5,892 bases of DNA from Bacteroidaceae bacterium (GCA_017466965.1 JAFTTD010000267.1:1-5892), one strand, 5' to 3'; shown: positions 1 through 5,320, counted from the first letter of the stretch. The notes: generated by a model not told the origin, from the sequence alone. A program made the numbers and translations.

Positions 1-116
1 CCTTGCTGTGTTCAAAAGAGCACAAACCTAAAGTTTGTCATTCCATGCCATTTGATGGTACTGCAACATATTGGCAAACGAGGTTAAATCGCTAACAGAC
101 AACATTCTTTCCCCGT

Positions 117-151
117 TTTGCATACACTTTCGTTTCTTTGTTGTATCTTTG
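117..151 (+). promoter_or_regulatory. Bacteroidota-type promoter for the AICAR transformylase gene
   Basis: TATCTTTG at 144-151 is an exact match to the Bacteroidota -7 consensus TAnnTTTG. A TTTG at 117-120 could be the -33 element; the 23-bp spacing is slightly long. The start of transcription would fall near 158, leaving an A-rich leader of about 48 nt before the ATG at 206. The rest of positions 1-205 shows no convincing gene, only a weak 6-bp hairpin (ACAAAC/GTTTGT, 22-38). Confidence 0.6.
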
Positions 152-205
152 CAATGTAATAGAAATACTAATATACAGAATAAAAACAACTCTAAACAAT
201 CGAGG

Positions 206-1387
206 ATGAAAGAATTAGAATTGAAGTATGGGTGCAACCCTAACCAGAAGCCTTCAAGAATATATGTTCAGGAAGGCGAACTTCCTATCCAGGTTCTCAG
301 CGGACGTCCGGGATACATCAACCTGCTCGACGCTTTCAACAGCTGGCAGTTGGTTAAGGAGCTGAAGGAGGCTACAGGCATGCCGGCAGCTGCTTCGTTC
401 AAGCATGTAAGCCCTGCAGGAGCAGCTGTAGGCGCCCCTATGAGCGACACACTGAAGAAGATATACTTCGTTGACGACATAAAGCTGCCGCTCAGCCCGA
501 TAGCAACGGCTTACGCCAGGGCAAGAGGCGCGGACAGAATGTCTTCATACGGAGACTTCATTGCACTGAGCGACACTTGCGACGAAGTTACAGCGCTGCT
601 CATCAAGCGCGAAGTGAGCGACGGAGTCATTGCTCCGGGATTCACGCCTGAGGCTCTGCAGATACTGCGCGAGAAGAGAAACGGCACTTACAATGTGATT
701 CAGATTGACCCTCAGTACAAGCCGGCACCGGTGGAAAGCAAGCAGGTGTTCGGCATCACATTCGAGCAGGGACGCAACGAAATTGACCTTTCAGGCGACA
801 ATCTGTTCGAGAACATACCTACAGCCAACAAGAACTTCCCTGAAGAGGCTAAGCGCGACTTGAAGGTTGCACTTATAACACTGAAATACACTCAGTCAAA
901 CTCAGTATGCTACGTGAAGGACGGACAGGCCATAGGCATCGGAGCCGGACAGCAAAGCCGTATCCACTGCACCCGTCTGGCTGGAAACAAGGCCGACATC
1001 TGGTGGATGCGCCAGTGTCCGAAGGTGATGAACCTGCCTTTCAAGCAAGGCATACGCAGAGCTGACCGCGACAACACCATCGACGTGTATATAGGCGACG
1101 AGTATGAGGACGTGCTACGCGAAGGCGTATGGCAGCAGTTCTTCACAGAAAAGCCAGAACCGCTCACAGCAGAAGAGAAGAAGGCATGGATTGCACAGAA
1201 CAAGGGAGTATGCCTCGGAAGCGACGCATTCTTCCCGTTCGGCGACAACATTGAGCGTGCCCACAAGAGCGGAGTTGAATACATAGCACAGGCAGGAGGC
1301 TCAGTGCGCGACGACCATGTCATCGACACTTGCGACAAGTACGGTATAGCCATGTCATTCACAGGCATACGTCTGTTCCACCATTGA
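206..1387 (+). CDS. purH: Stand-alone AICAR formyltransferase (PurH C-terminal-domain type)
   Basis: The 393-residue protein matches the transformylase half of PurH, which moves a formyl group from 10-formyl-tetrahydrofolate to AICAR to give FAICAR in late purine synthesis, in the cytoplasm. It opens with YGCNPNQKPSRIYV, the usual start of that domain, and has the catalytic Lys66-His67 pair in SFKHVSPAG. It also has QQSRIHCTRLAGNKADIWW in the nucleotide/folate region and the typical C-terminal SDAFFPFGDNIE and GIAMSFTGIRLFHH segments. The roughly 200-residue N-terminal IMP cyclohydrolase domain of bifunctional PurH (about 520-590 residues) is absent, so ring closure must come from another protein. 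The frame stays open upstream to 71, but the extra 45 codons look non-coding and cover the promoter, so I start at 206. A bifunctional purH elsewhere in the genome is likely but not visible. The gene symbol denotes only the transformylase activity. Confidence 0.93.
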   Translation: MKELELKYGCNPNQKPSRIYVQEGELPIQVLSGRPGYINLLDAFNSWQLVKELKEATGMPAAASFKHVSPAGAAVGAPMSDTLKKIYFVDDIKLPLSPIATAYARARGADRMSSYGDFIALSDTCDEVTALLIKREVSDGVIAPGFTPEALQILREKRNGTYNVIQIDPQYKPAPVESKQVFGITFEQGRNEIDLSGDNLFENIPTANKNFPEEAKRDLKVALITLKYTQSNSVCYVKDGQAIGIGAGQQSRIHCTRLAGNKADIWWMRQCPKVMNLPFKQGIRRADRDNTIDVYIGDEYEDVLREGVWQQFFTEKPEPLTAEEKKAWIAQNKGVCLGSDAFFPFGDNIERAHKSGVEYIAQAGGSVRDDHVIDTCDKYGIAMSFTGIRLFHH

Positions 1388-1431
1388 TTAGCTGTTCGTT
1401 TACAAACTTCCAAAAATCAACCAGAAGACAA

Positions 1432-1638
1432 ATGGCAACAGACAACGAAATAATGTACGCCATAATGAACGGCATAAATTTCGGAGGTGCTAAAAAGAGC
1501 GATGACAAAAAGGGCGGCGTAAAGACAAAAGCACGAAAGAAGGCTTACCACACAGGCTCGCACAACTCAGGCTCTGCCAAGCACAAGGCTGAGATTAGGA
1601 AACGAGTGAAACAAAGAAGCACACAAAAGAAAGGCTGA
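1432..1638 (+). CDS. Small, very basic protein of unknown function
   Basis: I do not recognise this 68-residue protein. The first 20 residues (MATDNEIMYAIMNGINFGGA) are mildly hydrophobic. The remainder is a low-complexity basic tail with 14 Lys, 4 Arg and 3 His against 5 acidic residues in the whole protein, so the net charge is about +13. There is no signal peptide or membrane span. The tail resembles histone-H1-like or ribosome-associated tails, so nucleic-acid binding is a reasonable guess, not a demonstrated function. The start at 1432 follows an A-rich stretch; the frame could extend to 1330, but that would run through the end of the transformylase gene. The 44-bp gap after that gene, with no promoter motif in it, suggests co-transcription. 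The stop codon lies inside a hairpin (1631-1697). Confidence 0.65.
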   Translation: MATDNEIMYAIMNGINFGGAKKSDDKKGGVKTKARKKAYHTGSHNSGSAKHKAEIRKRVKQRSTQKKG

Positions 1639-1697
1639 CAGGCTAAAGAATCAGGCGAGAATCCGAAAATTCGCCGGCAATCCACTTAGCCAGCCTT
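1631..1697 (+). other. Nested hairpin at the end of the small basic gene
   Basis: AAGGCT (1631-1636) plus GGCTAA (1641-1646), separated by a 4-nt bulge, pair with TTAGCC (1686-1691) and AGCCTT (1692-1697), giving 12 base pairs. The 39-nt loop holds an inner hairpin GGCGA (1654-1658) / TCGCC (1671-1675). The outer stem covers the stop codon at 1636-1638. No T-tract follows, so this may be a 3' end stabiliser or processing site more than an intrinsic terminator. Confidence 0.45.
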
Positions 1698-1716
1698 AAC
1701 AAAAGTCATTATAATT

Positions 1717-1758
1717 TAATCCAGGACGACATCGGCATTACGCCAGCGTCCTGGATTA
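1717..1758 (+). terminator. Probable terminator hairpin after the purine gene and its neighbour
   Basis: TAATCCAGGACG (1717-1728) and CGTCCTGGATTA (1747-1758) form a perfect 12-bp stem. The 18-nt loop contains a small inner GGC/GCC helix (1734-1736 with 1742-1744). The sequence after the stem is AT-rich but lacks a clean T-run, so termination strength is uncertain. It separates the upstream unit from the corA unit. Confidence 0.55.
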
Positions 1759-1791
1759 TATTGTTGCACATAATCTGACATCGTTTGCGAC

Positions 1792-1899
1792 GCACCGCAG
1801 TTACATCTCCAGAGCACAGGAAATGAATTTCCACAGCACTGCAGTTATATTTCCACAGCACTGCAGTTTTATCTCCACAGCACTGTTTTCATGCTTACG
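1792..1899. repeat. 22-bp tandem repeat array 1 (4 copies plus a decayed fifth)
   Basis: Units lie at 1792-1813, 1814-1835, 1836-1857 and 1858-1879, with a decayed fifth unit at 1880-1899. Each starts GCAC; three of the four full units then have YGCAGTT, and the units end CTCCA/TTCCACA. Units 3 and 4 match at 20 of 22 positions, 1 and 4 at 18, and 2 and 3 at 16. There are no unique spacers, so it is not CRISPR. The period is about two helical turns. The array sits about 65 bp upstream of the corA -33 element, in a region without a gene. Function unknown. Confidence 0.8.
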
Positions 1900-1907
1900 G
1901 CACAGTG

Positions 1908-1920
1908 TTTTACCGTAAAA
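1908..1920. promoter_or_regulatory. Small palindrome upstream of the corA promoter
   Basis: TTTTAC-C-GTAAAA is a perfect 6+6 inverted repeat with a single central base, centred about 90 bp upstream of the predicted corA transcription start. A second dyad, TCAGTT (1954-1959) / AACTGA (1975-1980), brackets the -33 element. Either could bind a regulator, but both are short and AT-rich and could be chance. Confidence 0.25.
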
Positions 1921-1963
1921 TTGCATAAATGAACATTTTGACAGTCTTAAAAATCAGTTCTTT

Positions 1964-1995
1964 TTTGCAGATAAAACTGAAAATCCATATCTTTG
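1964..1995 (+). promoter_or_regulatory. Bacteroidota-type promoter for corA and the EFR1-like gene
   Basis: TTTG (1964-1967), a 20-bp spacer and TATCTTTG (1988-1995) match the Bacteroidota consensus TTTG-N19-21-TAnnTTTG. Transcription would start near 2002, giving a leader of about 150 nt before the corA ATG at 2152. That is long enough to carry the regulatory structures described for this region. Confidence 0.75.
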
Positions 1996-2024
1996 CAGCC
2001 GAAAAATCAAAAAAAACAAAGAAA

Positions 2025-2066
2025 ATGGACGATTATCCGGCGAATAGTAACGCAATTGTAGGATAA
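2025..2066 (+). CDS. Candidate 13-residue leader peptide of corA
   Basis: The first ATG after the predicted transcription start opens a 13-codon frame, MDDYPANSNAIVG, ending TAA at 2064-2066. It is preceded by an A-rich stretch (AAAACAAAGAAA), which favours initiation in Bacteroidota. Its stop codon lies in the 5' arm of the leader hairpin that begins at 2061, so a terminating ribosome would block that hairpin. In enterobacteria the mgtA leader peptide MgtL senses Mg2+ because acidic and proline residues near its N-terminus destabilise ribosomes when Mg2+ is low; corA there also has a leader peptide (CorL). The Asp-Asp-Tyr-Pro here is suggestive, but the sequences are not otherwise alike and translation is unproven. 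Confidence 0.35.
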   Translation: MDDYPANSNAIVG

Positions 2067-2144
2067 AGGTTCACTCACACCGCAAAGGCAGAGTCGGAAT
2101 CTTTACCCACTATTTTTTTATTCATGTTTAACAAGTAAAGATTC
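2061..2144 (+). promoter_or_regulatory. Mutually exclusive leader hairpins before corA (candidate attenuator or switch)
   Basis: Helix A: 2061-2072 pairs with 2097-2108 (11 pairs including one G-U, with one A-C mismatch) and continues as ACTC (2073-2076) with GAGT (2091-2094) across a 2-nt bulge. It is followed by ACTA and seven T (2113-2119), as in an intrinsic terminator. Helix B: GAATCTTTAC (2097-2106) pairs perfectly with GTAAAGATTC (2135-2144), ending 7 nt before the corA ATG. Both helices need 2097-2106, so they cannot coexist. A tiny frame MFNK (2124-2138) lies in the loop and 3' arm of helix B. I recognise no known riboswitch class here. Whether control acts on transcription, translation or both cannot be decided from sequence. 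Confidence 0.5.
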
Positions 2145-2151
2145 AGAGACG

Positions 2152-3078
2152 ATGCGAACATTCTGGAATTTTAATGGCGGACTGAAGCAGATGGACTCTT
2201 GGCAGCCCGGATGCTGGATACAGGTGACATGCCCCGCAGAAGATGATGTGAAGTTCCTGGAGGAAACACTCCAGATGCCCGACTATTTCCTTGCCGACGT
2301 AGCCGATACGGACGAGAGGGCACGCTATGACTACGACGAAGGATGGCTGATGATTATCCTCCGCATTCCGCACCTGAAGAGCGTTTCATCAAGAGCCCCA
2401 TACACCACGATACCGCTCGGTATTGTCATAAAGAACGACAAGATAATCACCATCTGCAACCAGGAGGCAAGAATGATGATGGACTTCGTGAACCATCAGA
2501 TGAGGCGCGCCGAAGGATTTGCCGATGCAGCCGACCTCGTGTTCCGACTCTTCCTCTCAGCGTCAGTATGGTATCTGAAGTACCTCAAGCAAGTGAACAG
2601 CATCATTGAAAAGGCTAAGCGCAACCTTGACCGCCAGATTGACAACAAGGACCTCAGAAGCCTTTCGCGCCTGCAAGACAGCCTGACATACTTCGCCACC
2701 TCCATACGAGGTAACGAAACACTGCTCTCCAAGCTGAAATACCGCCTGCCGGTGGACGAACTCGACGCAGAGCTTATTGAAGACGTGAACATCGAGATGA
2801 ACCAGGCACGCGAAACCACAGCCATATACAGCAACATCCTCAATTCCACAATGGACACATACGCCAACATCATCAACAACAACATGAACACGGTGATGCG
2901 TCTGCTCACTTCGCTCAACATGCTCATCATGTTCCCTACCCTCATAGCCAGCCTATTCGGAATGAACCTCATCAACGGCATGGAAGACACATGGTGGGGA
3001 TTCCCCGTAGCAATAGGAGCCTCAATAATCACCACAGTGCTGTCGTGGATGTTCTTCAAACGCAAAAAATGGCTATAG
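2152..3078 (+). CDS. corA: CorA-family divalent metal (Mg2+/Co2+) transporter
   Basis: This 308-residue protein has the CorA layout. A cytoplasmic N-terminal domain includes PDYFLADVADTDERARYDYDEGWLMI split as PDYFLADVADTDERAR and YDEGWLMI (about residues 43-69). A long helical region (about 135-245) follows, and two membrane segments lie at the C-terminus, about 249-269 and 282-302. The signature Gly-Met-Asn is at residues 270-272, directly after the first membrane segment, and the protein ends in the usual basic tail KRKKWL. CorA proteins form pentamers in the inner membrane that let Mg2+, sometimes Co2+ or Ni2+, flow in. The post-GMN loop (LINGMEDTW) differs from the classical MPEL version, so ion preference is open; Zn2+ export (ZntB-like) is possible. 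The start at 2152 fits the N-terminus of related Bacteroidota proteins; Met14 is an alternative. The gene shares a promoter and structured leader with the next gene. Confidence 0.9.
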   Translation: MRTFWNFNGGLKQMDSWQPGCWIQVTCPAEDDVKFLEETLQMPDYFLADVADTDERARYDYDEGWLMIILRIPHLKSVSSRAPYTTIPLGIVIKNDKIITICNQEARMMMDFVNHQMRRAEGFADAADLVFRLFLSASVWYLKYLKQVNSIIEKAKRNLDRQIDNKDLRSLSRLQDSLTYFATSIRGNETLLSKLKYRLPVDELDAELIEDVNIEMNQARETTAIYSNILNSTMDTYANIINNNMNTVMRLLTSLNMLIMFPTLIASLFGMNLINGMEDTWWGFPVAIGASIITTVLSWMFFKRKKWL

Positions 3079-3081
3079 ACC

Positions 3082-3846
3082 ATGATATTCTATTTTTCAG
3101 GAACAGGAAACTCTGAATGGACAGCAAGAAGGCTTGCCGAAGGATTGGGTGAAAAACTCCTGTTCATACCCGACGAAATGAACACACCCATGACATACGA
3201 GCTGGAGAACGGCGAGCCGCTCGGATTCGTATTCCCATGCTACGGATGGGGAGTGCCACAGTTCATAGAAAAGTTCATAGAGCAGTGCAGAATATCAAAC
3301 GTCAGCTACCTGTACTACGTATGCACCTGCGGAGACGACACCGGACAGACCGACCGCATATTCCGCAAAGCAATAGCCACACACCAGTGGCACTGCCATC
3401 TGTGCTACGACATCAAGATGCCAGAAGCCTACATCTCACTGCCAGGATTCAATACCGACCCAAAAGACAAAGAGCAGAAGAAACTGCGCGAGGCAGAAAC
3501 CCTCATGGAAGAAATCATCAGCGCAGTAGCCACACGCAAGCAAGGCGAGCATCTCATACCGGGAGCAATGGCATGGGCAAAAACCAGCATAGTGCGCCCC
3601 ATATTCAACGGCCTGTTCATGTCGCCCACTCCATTCAAGACCAACGGTAAATGCACCGGATGCGGCAAATGCCAGAAAACATGCCCAATGCACAACATAA
3701 GCCTCGGAAAGAACCGCAAGCCCCAATGGGGCAACAACTGTGCCGGATGCCTCAGATGCTACCACACATGCCCAACCAACGCAATACACTACGGAATATT
3801 CACCAAGGGCAAAGGCCAATATCTGCACCCCGACAAAAGAAAATAA
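3082..3846 (+). CDS. EFR1-like flavodoxin/ferredoxin fusion protein
   Basis: This 254-residue cytoplasmic protein joins a flavodoxin-like domain to a bacterial 2[4Fe-4S] ferredoxin domain. The N-terminus MIFYFSGTGNSEWTARRLAE carries the FMN phosphate-binding loop SGTGN (residues 6-10). Near the C-terminus are two cluster motifs: Cys191, 194, 197 and 201-Pro (CTGCGKCQKTCP), and Cys220, 223, 226 and 230-Pro (CAGCLRCYHTCP). All eight cysteines are present. Such proteins pass electrons between FMN and iron-sulfur clusters in anaerobes; the physiological partner is unknown. The start codon is 3 bp after the corA stop with no promoter between, so the two are very likely translated from one mRNA. 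Whether the link to metal transport is functional is not evident. The last codons (DKRK) and the stop resemble a unit of the repeat array that follows. Confidence 0.88.
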   Translation: MIFYFSGTGNSEWTARRLAEGLGEKLLFIPDEMNTPMTYELENGEPLGFVFPCYGWGVPQFIEKFIEQCRISNVSYLYYVCTCGDDTGQTDRIFRKAIATHQWHCHLCYDIKMPEAYISLPGFNTDPKDKEQKKLREAETLMEEIISAVATRKQGEHLIPGAMAWAKTSIVRPIFNGLFMSPTPFKTNGKCTGCGKCQKTCPMHNISLGKNRKPQWGNNCAGCLRCYHTCPTNAIHYGIFTKGKGQYLHPDKRK

Positions 3847-3942
3847 ACAATACGACAGAAGGAAACAAATAATCCTACAGAAGGAAACTAATAATCCCAC
3901 AGAAGGAAACAAATACCCCCACAGAAGGAAACAAATAAAAAA
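3833..3942. repeat. 22-bp tandem repeat array 2, running out of the EFR1-like gene
   Basis: Four clear units lie at 3855-3876, 3877-3898, 3899-3920 and 3921-3942. Each begins ACAGAAGGAAAC, then A/T and AAT. Relative to the first unit, the others match at 20, 19 and 18 of 22 positions. The preceding 22 bp (3833-3854), which include the last codons and stop of the EFR1-like gene, match the first unit at 16 of 22, so the array may have grown from the gene end. There are no spacers. The plus strand of the unit is strongly purine-rich. Function unknown. Confidence 0.85.
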
Positions 3943-3976
3943 GAACAGGTGCCTACTTACCACAAGCAAGCACCTG
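3931..3976 (-). terminator. Second minus-strand terminator downstream of tRNA-Thr
   Basis: Read on the minus strand, CAGGTGC and GCACCTG (3970-3976 and 3946-3952) form a 7-bp stem with a 17-nt loop. It is followed by TTCTTTTTTATTTG (3945 to 3932), a good U-rich tail. In the plus direction there is no T-run, so it mainly ends transcription coming from the tRNA side, perhaps as a back-up. The tail falls within the last unit of repeat array 2. Confidence 0.6.
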
Positions 3977-3992
3977 CTAATTCATGAAAATT

Positions 3993-4072
3993 AAAAAAAC
4001 GGCCTAACTCACTGTCACAACCAACACACCTCAGTATCAGACTGTGCGCCGGTAGGCGTGACAGCAAATCAG
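3993..4072 (-). terminator. Large branched hairpin with T7, first terminator of tRNA-Thr
   Basis: On the minus strand, 4072-4058 pairs with 4018-4004 without interruption (15 pairs: 11 Watson-Crick, 4 G-U; core CTGTCAC/GTGACAG). GCCG and seven T (3999-3993) follow. The 39-nt loop can form two small hairpins, CAGT/ACTG (4032-4035 with 4041-4044) and GCC/GGC (4048-4050 with 4055-4057), making a three-way junction. It starts 8 nt after the tRNA 3' end. The simplest reading is a terminator; a small structured RNA processed from the tRNA transcript is an alternative. Confidence 0.5.
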
Positions 4073-4080
4073 TGCTTTTG

Positions 4081-4153
<73 letters not shown>

Positions 4154-4226
4154 AGACAGTACCTGAATAACCGGCACCGAACTACAGGAAAAGGCAATTA
4201 ACCTAATCCAAATCCCTTCCACACTG

Positions 4227-4258
4227 CAAAGTTAGTATTTTTGTGCAACACTTTGCAA
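4227..4258 (-). promoter_or_regulatory. Minus-strand promoter for tRNA-Thr
   Basis: Read on the minus strand, TAACTTTG (4234 to 4227) matches TAnnTTTG exactly. A TTG (4258 to 4256) lies 21 bp upstream as the -33 element. Transcription would begin near 4220, giving a 5' leader of about 65 nt that RNase P would remove. Confidence 0.65.
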
Positions 4259-4287
4259 CCATTAAACAAATGTTTTTCTTAATTTTG
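4252..4287 (+). promoter_or_regulatory. Plus-strand promoter for the endonuclease gene
   Basis: TAATTTTG (4280-4287) matches TAnnTTTG. TTTG at 4252-4255 is a possible -33 element with a longish 24-bp spacer. The leader before the ATG at 4329 would be about 35 nt. A second -7-like match, TATTTTTG (4236-4243), is also present, so the start is uncertain in this AT-rich region. Confidence 0.45.
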
Positions 4288-4328
4288 CAAAAAGATTATA
4301 CTAAAGCATAAAGAACAAACAAAACATA

Positions 4329-5309
4329 ATGGCAAGAAGAAAGAAAAACAACAGCAGAAAACCCACATACTATCTGTATATGTCAATAGTCATCATAGCA
4401 GTAATGTTAGGATGGAGCAGCCTATGGAACTACATAAGCAGCCTGTCGGAAGGCAGCGGAAAAACCATGAGCGCAATAACAGAATGGCTTCACGCAGGAA
4501 AAGAAGTTGACTTCGGAACAAGCAAAGACGAAAGCAAGCCAAACAGCGACAACGGCAAAAAAGACATTAGCGCAGAAACAAAAGCCACAGAAGCAGAAGC
4601 CGAACCAGAGAACATACAGATAGAAAAGCCAAAGCTGACAGAGAAGAAAGACGAAAAGATAATAAACGCAACAGCATTCACCATCTCATACAACACAGCC
4701 ACACTGTGCCCGAACTACGTAGCATGGAAGCTCACGAAAGAAAGAATATACGGCAAAGCCAAAAGAACAAACAACTTCCTGCCTGACGCAAGAATAAACA
4801 AAAAGAGACAGGTGGAAACAACCGACTACACACGCTCGGGATACGACCGCGGACACATGTGCCCGGCAGGCGACTGCAAGAGCAACGAATACATGATGGA
4901 AGAATCATTCCTCATGACAAACATCTGTCCGCAGAACGGAAACCTCAACTCAGGCGACTGGAAAGAACTTGAAGAGCTGTGCCGACAGTGGGTAAAAGAC
5001 TACAGCGACCTCTACATAGCCTGCGGACCAATCTTCGACAAAAAGGACAGCAAGAAGATAGGCAACCGAAAGGACATCAGAATAAGCGTTCCCGACAGAT
5101 TCTACAAAGTCATACTGATGATGGGACACAAGCCAAAGGCACTCGGATTCATATTCCCGAACTCAAGCACAAACAAAGACATACGCGAATACGCCATGAG
5201 CGTTGACGAAGTGGAAAAAATCACAGGCATAGACTTCTATCCCGCACTCGACGACAACATTGAAAACAAGATAGAAGCAGAATGTCGTCCCGGAGCATGG
5301 GGCATCTGA
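4329..5309 (+). CDS. Membrane-anchored DNA/RNA non-specific endonuclease
   Basis: This 326-residue protein belongs to the DNA/RNA non-specific (Serratia nuclease-like, beta-beta-alpha metal) endonucleases. A basic N-terminus (MARRKKNNSRKP) precedes one membrane segment at about residues 15-34, and a Lys/Glu/Ala-rich linker spans about 60-108. The nuclease domain occupies about 110-326. The active-site DRGH is at 173-176, with His176 the expected general base. Asn207, in the LNSGDW context, is the expected Mg2+ ligand, and Glu215 matches the conserved downstream Glu. By the positive-inside rule the nuclease domain would face the periplasm, attached by an uncleaved anchor. Its likely role is breakdown of nucleic acids outside the cytoplasm, for nutrition or defence against incoming DNA; the sequence cannot decide which. 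I see no immunity gene beside it. The start is the first ATG after the promoter and gives the expected basic end plus membrane segment. Confidence 0.9.
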   Translation: MARRKKNNSRKPTYYLYMSIVIIAVMLGWSSLWNYISSLSEGSGKTMSAITEWLHAGKEVDFGTSKDESKPNSDNGKKDISAETKATEAEAEPENIQIEKPKLTEKKDEKIINATAFTISYNTATLCPNYVAWKLTKERIYGKAKRTNNFLPDARINKKRQVETTDYTRSGYDRGHMCPAGDCKSNEYMMEESFLMTNICPQNGNLNSGDWKELEELCRQWVKDYSDLYIACGPIFDKKDSKKIGNRKDIRISVPDRFYKVILMMGHKPKALGFIFPNSSTNKDIREYAMSVDEVEKITGIDFYPALDDNIENKIEAECRPGAWGI

Positions 5310-5320
5310 CAAAACAGGCT

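Noticed and set aside
22..38. Hairpin ACAAAC/GTTTGT near the window start as a terminator
   Set aside because: It is only 6 AT-rich pairs without a T-run, and the upstream gene is out of view.
71..205. N-terminal extension of the AICAR transformylase by 45 codons
   Set aside because: The added residues show no family similarity, and the stretch contains the TATCTTTG promoter element; the ATG at 206 starts the conserved domain.
910..1413. 167-codon minus-strand frame
   Set aside because: It lies antisense within the conserved transformylase gene and has no recognisable domain or promoter.
1330..1431. Earlier start for the small basic protein
   Set aside because: It would overlap the end of the transformylase gene in another frame; the ATG at 1432 follows an A-rich initiation region.
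2343..2609. Second frame within corA (plus strand)
   Set aside because: It is a shadow of the transporter reading frame with no domain and no initiation context.
3833..3942. CRISPR array
   Set aside because: The units are contiguous with no spacers and there are no cas genes nearby; the same holds for the other two arrays.
3436..3969. 177-codon minus-strand frame with hydrophobic stretches
   Set aside because: Its hydrophobic N-terminus is the translated antisense of repeat array 2, and the rest is antisense to the EFR1-like gene; T-poor coding DNA leaves the opposite strand open by composition.
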